DNA from: Glaciozyma antarctica PI12
Lineage: Eukaryota > Basidiomycota > Microbotryomycetes > Kriegeriales > Camptobasidiaceae
Assembly: GCA_002917775.1 (NCBI GenBank)
Contig: KZ627146.1
Span: 777,667-810,964 of the forward strand
Reading direction: 5' to 3'
Length of the DNA: 33,298 bases
Of this stretch, positions 1 through 10,382 are shown in pieces (position 1 is the stretch's first letter; every line of letters begins with the position of its first letter). The position numbers and the translations under genes are program-made. The notes under the pieces were generated by a model, which saw only the letters and a list, made by a program, of their open reading frames with translations, searched no databases and was not told the DNA's origin.

Positions 1-113
1 CTAACCCTAACCCTAACCCTAACCCTAACCCTAACCCTAACCCTAACCCTAACCCTAACCCTAACCCTAACCCTAACCCTAACCCTAACCCTAACCCTAA
101 CCCTAACCCTAAC
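1..113. repeat. Telomere repeat tract (CCCTAA)n
   Basis: An uninterrupted array of the hexamer CCCTAA, about 19 copies, starts at base 1 and stops at the junction AAC|GTGGCTCG. CCCTAA at the left edge is the C-strand of a TTAGGG telomere, so this is the true chromosome end. No degenerate repeats or subtelomeric satellite follow; unique sequence begins at once. Confidence 0.97.
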
Positions 114-267
114 GTGGCTCGCTTTCCGCTGTGGTTTAAGCCCCAGTCATGGGAGTGCGCTTTCAGCTTCCTGCAAAGTCCGTTGACTGTGTTTCGGGCT
201 CGCTTCCCTTGCGCAGCTTGATATCCCAATCTCCTTCCTCCATAAGCTGGTTCATCCCTCATTACAT

Positions 268-1963
268 CTACCACTTCCACCCTCCGACTCCAACGTTGAT
301 GATTGGCCGACTGCGCCCCACCCCGACCCCATCTCCCTCACTCAACCCGCGACAGCTCATGCGCCATCCCTCCCGCTTCCGCTCCCTCCGCTGCTCCTCG
401 TGCGTCTTCCCCTCCGCCAGTAACACGTGCAGCTTCGAGCTCGGGTGGTGCTTGATTCCTCGACGGCCGCGACCCTTGATGTCGAGACGCTTGAGCGAAG
501 GTCCTTGGGTCGTCCATGCTTGCGCTGCGCGAGAAGGTCAGCTCCCGCCGAGGACAGTAGGGGTGGAGGAAGAACGTACCGATAACGAGCTTGTCACGGT
601 TGAGGCCCTTTGCGATCGCGTGATCACGAGCGAGAGCGAGCATGGAGAGGAGGCGTGATGCGGGCTTCTTGGGAGACACCTGTGAGCGAGGAGAGTCAGC
701 GTGAGTTCCTGCGGGCTCCGTCCCTGATTGGGGGGAATGAATGGTTACTGGAGAGGAGAAGACGTGCGCGCGCTGAGACGGAGAGAAAGGCCCCTGTCCA
801 TGCCTGCCCTCGCGCAGAACGAGGCCCAGCGGTTTCTCGCGAAAGCCCTCCACTACGCGCTGCACTCGCAGTGATGCTTCTCAACACATCTAGCGAAACA
901 CAGTGTCAAACGCAAGAGCGTCCGTGCCATGTCTTGCGAGAAGAGGAAGGCCCGCCGCAGCACGCGAGCTCCTTCCGCCATCTCCTCAGCTGGCGCTTGT
1001 CAGGACGAAGCCGAGATGCGACAAGCTTCGCTACCACCGTAACTGCTTCTCGCACCGGATGCGTGCTCAAAGCAACTCGTGCGCCCAGTCGAGGAGCGTG
1101 TCTCGAGGGAGGCACGAGTTCTTGCGCACTTGGTCGGCGCGCTGTGCTCCTCCTTCGACGTGACGCAGTAGGCTGCTCGACTCTGGCCATGCCCTCCAGC
1201 CCGAACTTCCGCCAGTCTACTCGGAGCGAGTGAAGGGCAGTGCGCGCAGGGCTGCCTGAAAGACATGACCGGGCTAGTCGAAGCCCCCCTCGTCCACCTC
1301 CCCGATCGGGCTCATTCCTGTTGATACCACTGCCGCGTCTAGGAGAAGGAGCACAACGCTTGCTAAACAAGCAAGGCAGCGGACCGACGACAGGTCGATG
1401 CACCAGTCCTCGCTTGAGCAGCCAGCGCATCCTCCTTCCTCTGGGCAGTCTTCCCTCGTCCACCCTAGCCTCCTCCGCACCTTTGAAAGCTCCCCGCAAT
1501 TCCCCAACGAGCTCATAACCCAGCGCCAAACCGCGACCCGCACGTACCTTGAGCTGCAAAACACCCTCATCGACTCCCCTCCCCGCAATCAGCCGCCCGA
1601 GGTCGTTCAACTTCCTTCTACTCGTCTTGAAGTTGGCCGTACTCGTCTTGTGCTGCGCGCGGTCTCAGGCGTTAGCTTGTGCTCCCTCCGAGCTGCCACG
1701 AAGCTCCGACTCACAAAGCTCGACTTCTTCACCTCTCCCCTCTCAACGACCTCCTCGTCGAGGACGGCGAGATCGTACAGTCCTTGTCCACTCTCGACCT
1801 TGCTGGCTACGGGCGTCGTGGCGTCGGCGCGTTTTGAAGTGAGGGAGGTCGGGAGGAGGCGGCGGAAGGCGGAGGCGCCGAAGGAGGCGTGACGGCGGGT
1901 TGGGAGTGCTGGGGCAGGAGAGGGGAGGTGGGCTGGAGTGAGGAAAGTCCTTAGGCGTGACAT
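268..1963 (-). CDS. MRPL22: Mitochondrial large-subunit ribosomal protein uL22m (MRPL22-like)
   Basis: The deduced exons are 1963-1715, 1652-1548, 679-580 and 524-268, giving 236 residues. The N-terminus (MSRLRTFLTPAHLPSPAP...) is rich in Arg, Ser and Ala with no acidic residues, as in a mitochondrial presequence. The uL22 core then reads FKTSRRKLNDLGRLIAGRGV, VSPKKPASRLLSMLALARDH and LKRLDIKGRGRRGIKHHPSS. The last stretch matches the conserved beta-hairpin region of uL22m, which lines the exit tunnel of the mitochondrial large subunit. Introns 1 and 3 are 62 and 55 nt with good branch sites. Intron 2 (680-1547) is 868 nt, yet the protein is continuous across it (GVLQLK|VSPKK). The stop lies about 155 bp from the telomere repeats. 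The family assignment is secure; exon edges are by eye. Confidence 0.88.
680..1547 (-). other. 868-nt intron of MRPL22
   Basis: On the minus strand the intron opens GTACGTGCGG and ends with a CTGAC branch site and a CTCACAG acceptor. No conserved protein is visible in any frame and the open frames inside lack good starts. A short palindrome (CTTGCT AAACA AGCAAG) lies near 1359-1376. I see nothing else I can name. Confidence 0.7.
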
Positions 1964-2143
1964 TCGTGCTGTCCGAGTCGTTGGCTTTGTTCTCAGCCAG
2001 AGTTGGCCCTCGAGAGGAGGACAGGCTTAAGTCTCGCTACTACTCCGAGGTCCGCTACTACTTCCCCCCATCCCTTCTTCCCGAAAAAAAAAGAAATATT
2101 TCGATAAAGGGATCTACGAATCGCACACCACACACAAGCGCGC

Positions 2144-4144
2144 TCACCACCCACCGATCCTCCCTCCAATCCCACCTCCAGCTCCCTCAACATACGCCCT
2201 CCTCCCGAACCCCTCTTCATCAAAGAACAGCACACTGAGCCTGCTCGTCGTCTCCCCGTTCGCTCGTCTTCCCCGCACAACAGGTCGAGGAGTAGCTGCC
2301 AGCGAAGCGGGGTCGAAGGTGGGAAAGAAGTAGGAGGCGGGAGAGGAGGAGGTCGAAGATACCGAGGGAGTGGAGGCGTCGGAGCTCTTAGTCGACGAGG
2401 ACGGCGAAGGTGCGCTGCAGAGTAGTTTAAAACAAGCTTTCTGTGTGAGCAAAATAAACGAACGCACCCCCACCAGCCTCCGAACCAGCTGCCTAACCCC
2501 TTGACCACCTCTCCAAGCCCCAACACATCAAGCCATCCCCACCCCGCCTCTCCCGTCGCCGGCACCAATCCCCTCTCCCCCAATCTCCTTCCCGCTGACT
2601 CTCCTCGCCGTGATCGTCGAGCTGTTGCCAAAGAACTGGAGCAAGACGGCGTTATCCTCGGCGAGACGGTGGTCGAGGAGGAGCGAAGAGCGAGGGGTGC
2701 GGTCGTCCTCCGTCGTGTCAAGGTCGACCTCCTGCGCTTGATCAACACGACCCTGCTCTGTCCAATCGCTGGCAAACGTCGCGCTCAAGGTTCGCCTGCT
2801 GTCCGCCTCGGACTCTCCTTCGACCGCGGTCCCAAACGTCGTGCGCCCACCTTCGCTCGCCGTTTCAAAGAACTGCGTCCCAATGCTCGCAAAGGATGTA
2901 GTCGAGACAGGGCGAGAGTCGGACTCGAGATTCGTGCGACGGAGGTTCGACGAGATGGAGCGAAGGGAGTGCGGGCGGCGAGGGGAGGGTTCGTCGTCGG
3001 CGAGAGAAAAGTTGAGGGAATGGTCCGACGTTTGTGAAGCGAATCCGACCGTGCGAGCTTCGGCGTGCTGCTTCGTCTCGAAAGGGCGGAGGGATCCCAG
3101 CTCGGCGTCGAGGAGGGCAAAGCCAACCTCGCGGCGTTCGAGAGTGCATTGTCCGACTGTGCTGTCCTCTGTCACCATTCGCCTGTCCTTCGACTTGACT
3201 GGCTCCTTCTCGAATTTCTCATCGACGAGAGCGAGGTACACGCCATCTGCGTTCCCTCCTTGACCGCTCATCGCGACGCCCCCAGCCTGCGCCATCTGCT
3301 CCTCCCCATCCCTCTCGACCGCCGACTTGTCTCCGCCGAGATTACGACCAGGAAACATCCCAGCGGTGATTTCGTCGACCTGCGCGGCCAATTTCGCTCC
3401 TCGCACGGGGTCGGGCTGGAGCGAGAGGTCGACGATCGGGGGGAGAGGTTCCTCGGCGTCGGAAGTGGAGAGGGGGAAGACAGAGAGGATCACATTGGTC
3501 GTTTGATCGAGGAGAACGAGGGAATTGCGGTAGCTCGGATGTGGGAAGGAGGCGGAGGGAGCGACGCCGAGGTTGCGGAGCGTGGGGAGCGTGCGAGGGA
3601 GGGTGAGGCGCTGAGGCTTGGGAGGTGGAAGAGGCGGGAGGAAGAGGAGAACGCGGTGGATGGCGGTGAGGTCTGCGTTGGTCGCTCTGTCGGTATCAAA
3701 GTCAGCGTCGTCCCAGGTGAGGAGAGAGGGAACGCACCCAATTAGCCCGAGGGTCCACACCTGCTCCCCAGCGCTCCACCAGAGACTCATTCCCTCCTGA
3801 CCCGCTTCTCCCATCCCGGCACCCTTGCACACGACAGTCCCTCTCGCAATCCAGACCCTCCTCTCTCCAACCCTCACTCCAACCCCCTCTTCCCCCCCAC
3901 TCTCGAGCCCAAACAAGCCCACCGTATCCTCCTCCTCTCCCTTCCACTCGTGCCCGCCTTTCTCCGTCCACTCCTTTGCGCGCGCAGCAGGGTCAGGGTA
4001 CGAGCGGTTCCCGCCTAGGTCCCAGAAGGCCAGGGTGCCGAGAGGGGCTAGGGGGAGGTGGGAAGGAACGGGAGGCGGAATGAGGCCGTTCAGCTTGGGA
4101 AGGACGGTAGGAGTGTGGAGAGTGAGTCGGGCGAGTGGGGCCAT
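2144..4144 (-). CDS. Unrecognised ~648-residue protein, frame slip at a G5 run
   Basis: I do not recognise this protein. Translation from the ATG at 4144 (MAPLARLTLHTPTVLPKLNG) stays open to 2528. It has a hydrophobic Trp-rich section (EGMSLWWSAGEQVWTLGLIG), then a long Ser/Thr/Glu-rich, probably disordered middle. The frame then runs out, but the frame one base away continues with GWGWLDVLGLGEVVKGLG and a clean 53-nt intron (2415-2467) into a last exon (2414-2144) that ends GGRIGGW. The two frames meet in a run of five Gs (2577-2581, read as C on plus). The exon total is one base over a multiple of three, as expected if that run is one base too long. Longer N-terminal extension uses only TTG. 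No domain assigned. Confidence 0.6.
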
Positions 4145-4890
4145 GGCTGTATCGGTGAGAGGGGCGGGCGGAGAGGAGGTGAGGTCGGGGAGGAATGGAC
4201 GAGCTAGTCGTGTTCGTGAAGGGCGTGAGGTTCGAAAAGTCGTGAAGGGGGCGTTGTTGGTCGTCAAGTCGTGAGTGTCGTTGCTGTGGCTGTACGCCTA
4301 CGCCACTCCGAGAGAGGTGAGGGGGAGAGAAGAAGAGGAGTTGGCGCGACGCAAGTGCCCTCCTGTGGTTACTTTTCCCTGCGAACGGCACGCTCGAGCT
4401 CTCGGCGATCTTATTACCACCTCCAGGTCTAGCACAGAAGCTACTCAGCTGGTACAAGTCAGCTCCTGCTCCCCTCCAGCTAGCGTTCCTCAGCGCGTCC
4501 CCAGCGCGTCTCCTAGCTCTCCCGCGACCTCCAGTCCTCCCGCTCGCCGTATCGGTCATCCTGAGCAGCGTACGCGGTAGGGCAGCGCCCCCGTTTCATC
4601 TTCTCTGAGCGTGGGATGGTGGAGACGAGCTGGCGATGACGCGTTTTCGAGCAAGGATTGCGGGCGTCGTGCTGCTGGAGGGGAAGACGGAGCAAGTCGT
4701 GAGGCGGTATACGCCTATCTGGGGTAGGAAAGTGAAAGTAAGGGTCTGTGGAACACGAAAGAACGTAGCGAAAGGACTCCACTGGCACGGCGGAGCAGGG
4801 CCGGGGCCCGGACAGTCGGTCCTGGTCAGCTCGACTTCTCGCTTCGCTCTCTCCTCCCTACCCTCACTCCCTTCTCCCTCTATCTCAAAA
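4145..4890. other. Divergent intergenic region, no gene seen
   Basis: These 746 bases separate the start of the unknown minus-strand gene from the start of the aldo/keto reductase. Only short open frames without family resemblance occur. Pyrimidine-rich stretches just before 4891 (CTCCCTACCCTCACTCCC) look like a fungal core promoter for the reductase. Confidence 0.55.
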
Positions 4891-6411
4891 ATGTAAGCTA
4901 TCGACTCCTCGCCTTGACCTTCAACCGCTGCTGACCTTGAACGCACGCAAGGGTCGCTCAGATCAAGCTCAACTCCGGACACGAGATCCCTCAAGTCGGC
5001 TTTGGAACCTGGTCCGTCCCCGCCACGTTCGCACCCAGCTAAGCTAACGCACGACGCGCAGGCAATCCGCTCCCAACGAGGTCGGCATTGCCACGGAGGC
5101 TGCTGTTCGTGCTGGCTACAGGTACGTCTCCCCCACCCTCCTTTCGCTGCGCCGGCCTAACTCTCCGCCGCGAATCTCAGGCACCTCGACCTCGCCAAGA
5201 TCTACCAGAACCAGGAGGAGGTCGCTCGAGGCATCAAGGCCGCCGGCGTTCCCCGCGAGGAGCTCGTTCGTTCCTCCGCGTCACCGTCCGAAGGAGGGTG
5301 CTGATGCCGTCACTAGTTCCTCACGTCCAAGCTCTGGAACAACTGCCACCGACCTGAACTCGTTGAGGCTGCACTTGACGACACGCTCAAGGAGCTCGAG
5401 ACGACCTACCTCGACCTCTGTGCGTCCCAAGTCTCCCCCTCTGCCTCCTCCCCAAGCTAATCGCCCGAACACACGCGCAGACCTCATCCACTGGCCTGTC
5501 GCCTTCTCCCCCGACGGAGACCTCACCCAGAACCTTTTCCCCGCCGCGCCCGAGAAGAACGGAATCGCCCAGGCCTCTCTCGACGTCGGACCCGATGGAC
5601 CCAGTGTTGTTGACACCTGGAAGGCGATGCTCAGGCTTCTTGCCACTGGCAAGGTGAAGAGCGTCGGCGTTTCCAACTTTAGCGTTGCTGCCGTGAGTTC
5701 AACTCTCCCGTCGCAGCTCCAGCGCCCCGTCGTTGCCTTCGCGAGCAGCTAGCTGACGAACGCCCGCGCGCAGATTGACGCCCTCATCGCCGCTACCGGC
5801 GTTACCCCTTCGGTCCACCAAATCGAGCGCCACCCCTTGCTCATCCAGCCCGAGCTCATCGCCCACCACAAGAAGCACGGAATGTGCGTTTCTCGCTCTC
5901 TCGCCTCCTCCGACTTGTGGCTGACCTCGTTCATTCGCACAGCCATATCACCGCCTACTCTCCTCTTGGTAACAACAACGTCGGAGCCAAGAAGCTCTTC
6001 GAGTACCCCGATATCATCGCCATCGCAGAGGAGTGCGTCCCGTTCCTTGTCCCTCTCGAGCCTTACTGACCGCCACGTTACAGGATCGGCGCCACCCCCG
6101 CTCAAGTTCTCATCGCCTGGGGCTCCGTCGGCGGGCACTCTGTCATCCCCAAGTCCATCACGCCCTCGCGCATCGCGTCCAACTTTGTTCAGATCTCGCT
6201 CAGCGAGAAGCACGTTGCCGAGATCAACAAGCTCGGAGCTGGGGAGCGAAAGCACCGGTTCAACATTCCTTTCGATTACAGGCCTCAGTGGGTGAGTTGG
6301 CGTCGTTTGTGGTGCGAGAAGAGGTGCTGACGGGAGTTTGTTGCGCAGGACATTAACGTCTTTGGAGAGAAGGCGGAGGAGACGGCTGGGAACCAGGTCA
6401 AGATCCAGTAG
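4891..6411 (+). CDS. Aldo/keto reductase (NADPH-dependent, Gcy1/Ypr1-like)
   Basis: Ten coding exons (4891-4892, 4952-5011, 5062-5121, 5181-5265, 5317-5419, 5481-5692, 5774-5883, 5943-6032, 6084-6291, 6349-6411) give 330 residues, the normal AKR length. Family marks include [20 protein letters not shown] at the N-terminus, the catalytic Asp and Tyr in [12 protein letters not shown], Lys in LFLTSKLWN and His in YLIHWP. The coenzyme-binding segment [13 protein letters not shown] is also present. The enzyme should reduce aldehydes or ketones with NADPH in the cytosol; the substrate cannot be told from sequence, though the closest feel is to yeast glycerol/arabinitol-type reductases. The first intron begins inside the ATG (AT|GTAAGC ... 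CAAG|G), so exon 1 contributes two coding bases. All nine introns are 50-81 nt. Confidence 0.9.
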
Positions 6412-6930
6412 ATGTTCCAGTAAATGTGTTTGGTGCTCGGATGAACTCCTTTTCAGTCTCTTCGCGCGAGAGTGTTGTGCGAAGCTGGAGATGCCGGCAG
6501 TTCGCCGTGAGGTGGAGAATGGCGAGGTCCTGCGTCGTCAAAGGACAGCTCGTCTGGCTGGAAGGCCTTATTACGACGAACGACCTGAGTACCTGCCAAT
6601 GCTTGCTACCTCAAAAGAGATGGAAAGAGGGAAACACGAGCAGCGCACGGAGAGGGGAGTTGCCGAGGTCGAGGTCTCTCAGGGCGTTTCAGAGTCGTGC
6701 CTGAGGGTCGACCCCGCCTTTCCCCCTCTTGGAGCCGCCGCCCGCTTGCAAAGCTTGCAAAGGACGCCCCTTACAAGTACGCTCGACGCCAACGCGAACG
6801 ACCTCCGCCAGGCTCGACTCTTCGTGCGCCGCCTGAACGCCCGCTACCGGCCAAACCTCCCCCCGTGACTCCTTGTCTCTCTCCCTCCTCGACCCCTCCT
6901 GCACCTTCCCCAACTCGACGCGGCACACCA
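6412..6930. other. Intergenic: reductase 3' side and transcription-factor 5' leader
   Basis: The 519 bases between the reductase stop and the first in-frame ATG of the next gene hold no recognisable gene. The frame of the downstream protein is open back to about 6697 but only from GTG. A pyrimidine-rich tract ending at 6915 is typical of the leader regions seen elsewhere in the window. Confidence 0.5.
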
Positions 6931-9900
6931 ATGTCCCAACAACAAGCCAGCGGCCTCGACAACTGGCAGACGGGGTACCATGGCAGACGGCGGCACCAGG
7001 GCAAAGGAGGAGGAGGGAGTGGCGCTCGGGGGCGGGAGCAGCACAACCCGTACTCTCTTCCTGCGCCGTACAACCCTCAAAGCGAGATCACCGTTTCTCC
7101 CGAGCTGCTCAGAGCAAGCGCTGGACTCGGACCGCCGGGAGTTGCCGAGGGGAGCAAGGGGAAGGGGAAGAAGAAGGATGGGGAGGGCGAGGGCAAGGGC
7201 GAAGAGGGAGTCAAGGTCGATGACGGGATCCCTAGGAGCGGAAGGGCGTGCCTGGCGTGCCGGAAACTCAAGGTGCGTTCGGTGCGAGGAGCTGCTGGTG
7301 GCGAGGGGAGGGGCGGGAGCTGACCTCGTGGTTCTGCAGACTCGCTGTGATGGAGCCGACGATCCTCCCTGCAAACGCTGTCGTACAGGTGGACACGAGT
7401 GCATCTTCGTCGAGTCCAAGCGCGGCAAGCGCCCAGCTCGGTTCGCCCCCCGCCATCCCTCTCACCCTCCCGAGCTGACTCCCCCACCTCCAACGCAGCA
7501 AGCCGACCGACCAGTCCCTCGCTGAAAAGTTCCGCACGGTCGAGAAGACGCTCTCCCTCGTCCTCCACTCGATGAACTCTGGCGCCCCTCCCGACCCGAC
7601 AGCTCTCCACCAGCTTCAAGCCTCTCTCGCCGAAGGACTCGCCGCCGATGCCGCCAGCACGTCCTCTCGCCGCGAATCTATCACCGTCGCGCCCATCGAA
7701 GGTCTCAGCCCAAGCAGTGGGAGCGAACCAGGCGTCGAAGGACGGAATGGCGGCGGGCAGAACAAGCGCGCGCGCGTCGACTCGCGCATCGACCCCTCGC
7801 TCAGCTTCCACCACCACCCCGCCTCCTCCGCCGACTCTCCTCTCTCCGGCTCTTCCCATCTCTCCCCTCTCAACCCCGCGAGCGGGAATCGCCGCCTACC
7901 CTCGGTCAGCATGACTCCCAAATCCGTCGACAGCGCCTCGCTCGGCTCGGTGAACGGAGGGAACTCGCTCTCCCTTCTCGCTGATGCGAGTTTGGCAGCA
8001 GAGATTGACGGGAGGCAGAGGATTAGCGGACTCGATCCTTCGTTCAACCTCAGCAGCGTCACGCAGGCGTTTACGCTCAGCAGCGTGACGAGGACGAATC
8101 TGGATGGGAGGGAGGAGGGAGAGCACGAGCGAACGCCTGCGCTACTGAGCAAGGGTATCATCGACCCCGAAACGGCGGTCGAACTTTTCAGGATGTACGT
8201 CTCTCTCCTCGATTCGACGAACGAAAGCTGACCTCGATTCTGCTCGCGCAGCTTCTTCGACTACGCCTATATCCACCTTCCCCTCCTCGACCCCTCTCAG
8301 AACACTGCCACAGCCGTATGCGCCCGCTCCCCCTTCCTTTTCACTGTCATTTGCGCCGTCGCCTCTCGCTTCCACACAGACCCCACGCTCCACGTCAAGT
8401 GCTACGACGAGGCGCACGAGTGCTTTGTCGATTGCGTCGCGAACGGGGAGAGGAGTATCGAGAGCGTGCAGGCTTGCATGATCTTGACGGTGTGGACGAA
8501 CGCGCCCAAGAAGGCGGAGAACCGCCCTCAGCGAGCGTGGCTGTACTTTGGAATGGTGCGTTCGCGTTCTCTCACCTTGGCTCGCATGCTGATGAATGAT
8601 CGCAGGCGGTTCGAATGGGTCTCGAACTCGGTCTCTTCCGTCCTCCCGCTTTCGTCGACGCTCACCTCGTCAACAACTCGAACAAGCCGAACCCATGGGC
8701 GAACCTCAAGGAAGTTTCCGAGGCCGATCAGCGCGAGGCTCTCAACCGCGAGCGAACTTGGTTGATGGTCTTTGTGATCGATCGCAAGTGAGTCGTTTGT
8801 TCTCCTCTAGGACGTGAAGGGGGGGGGCTAATGCGGCGAGCAGCATGTCGGCGGTCATGGGACGACCGTACCAGATTCACGAAGCGAAGCCGCTTCTCAT
8901 CCCTTTGCATCCTATGAGCTTGCCGTTTGATCTCGGTGCGCTCTTTCGCTTCTCGTGCTGGGCTTTGAATTGACGAATCTCCTCTGCAGGCGTTATCGCG
9001 CACCAGGAGCTCCAGTCGATCATCGGTCAAGTCATGGATACGTTCCGCGATCGCATTTACGGACTCTCGTCGGCGAGTGATGAGATGCCCAGTCCTGTCG
9101 TGCTCAAGGTGCGTATTCGAGGAGCGACGAACGAGTACAACTGCTGATCTCGCCACGCCGCAGCTCTTCAACTCCAGGATGGACGAATGGCGTCAACGAT
9201 GGTGCCCCGTCGCTGGCGAACCCATCGCCAACAATCTTCTTTTCTACTTTTGTGAGTCGATCCCCCTCATTCGTCGCCTGCACGAACTAACGACGCGCGA
9301 TAGACTCGTCCAAACTCTTCCTCAACACCTTCCCCCTCCACACGATGCTTCGCAACGGCGACGCCGTTGACGATCCCGAGTGCGTCTCGACGACGATCAA
9401 CTCGGCGAAAGCGATCCTCGACCTGGGACACAAGTACGCCGAACTCGGAGTCCTTCGCCACTGCCCCGACGTCAACTTCCTCCTCCTCCTCTACGCCGCC
9501 GTCTTCCTCCTCAAAGTCAAGGCGTCCAACACCCGGTTCGCCCAACTCGTCGACTCGGACGAGCTGCAGATGCTGATGCTCCAGAGCATCCACGACTGCC
9601 AGGCGGCGACCTGCTCGTCGAAGCACGCGGCGTCGACGTGCGGAACGATGCTCCGCGCCCTCTTCGCGTCCTGGAAGGCGATGTCGAGCGTGACGGCCGC
9701 GCAAGCAAACGGCGGACACTCGCGAGGAGCGAGCCATGCGGAAGGCGATTTCGCGACGGACCACATTCGGGGGATGGCAGCGGACGGGAGCTCCGACCCG
9801 TTTGCGAACCACGGCAGCTCGCTAGGCTTCCACGGGACGCTCGCTGGGGCTCCTACCTCCCCTGCGCCCTACTCGTTTCTTTCGAGCCCGTTCGCGACGA

Positions 9901-10136
9901 TAGGTAGACCGCACGGACAAGGGAGCGGGAGCCTCTCGGGAACGGCGACGCCTTCGCTGTACGCGAGCGGGACCGCGAACAACTTTTTGGACGACACGAA
10001 CTTTTTCCAGTCGGTGCTCGTGTCGCAGGGAGCGGATGGGTTCTTTAGCTGGGCCGAGGGGTTTGACTCGGCGGCTGGGATGGAGATGGATGGGTTGGAG
10101 GGGAGCTTCGAGGATTTTTCGAAGGCGTTCGCGTGA
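6931..10136 (+). CDS. Zn2Cys6 fungal transcription factor
   Basis: Nine exons (6931-7272, 7340-7440, 7499-8194, 8252-8555, 8606-8787, 8844-8935, 8990-9108, 9164-9251, 9304-10136) encode 918 residues. A Gln/Gly/Lys-rich head is followed by the binuclear cluster at about residues 105-140: GRACLACRKLK, then TRCDGADDPPCKRCRTGGHE and CIF, which supplies all six Cys. The cluster is split by intron 1. A Ser-rich linker leads to a fungal_trans-type middle domain (SIESVQACMILTVWT, WLYFGMAVRMGLELGL, RTWLMVFVIDRN, MSAVMGRPYQI). The C-terminus is Gly/Ser-rich and acidic near the end (EMDGLEGSFEDFSKAFA), a plausible activation segment. It should bind DNA in the nucleus; targets cannot be inferred. The start is the first ATG in frame. 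Confidence 0.9.
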
Positions 10137-10382
10137 GGAATGGGGAATGGCTGTAGCTTATCGCACTTGAATACACCCTTGTTATGCTCGTATTTGGTCG
10201 TCGTCGTCGTCGCTCGCCTCCACAGTTTGAAGCCGTCGACGACTGCTGCGGGAAAGGAGAGCGCGCCCGAAGTCGTGAGCCGGTCGCCGCTCCCTCCCCT
10301 TTGACCTCCACGCCGCAACCCCGCCTCCACGCCTCTCCAGCTTTATTAGCTCAAAAGCGCCGCACTTGGCGCAGGCGTAGCC

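Noticed and set aside
149-1240. Several plus-strand open frames over the MRPL22 region
   Set aside because: They lie opposite MRPL22 exons or its long intron, show no family resemblance and most lack an ATG or splice logic.
680-1547. Two separate genes instead of one MRPL22 with a long intron
   Set aside because: Neither half alone is a complete uL22; together they give an uninterrupted family-length protein with matching phase.
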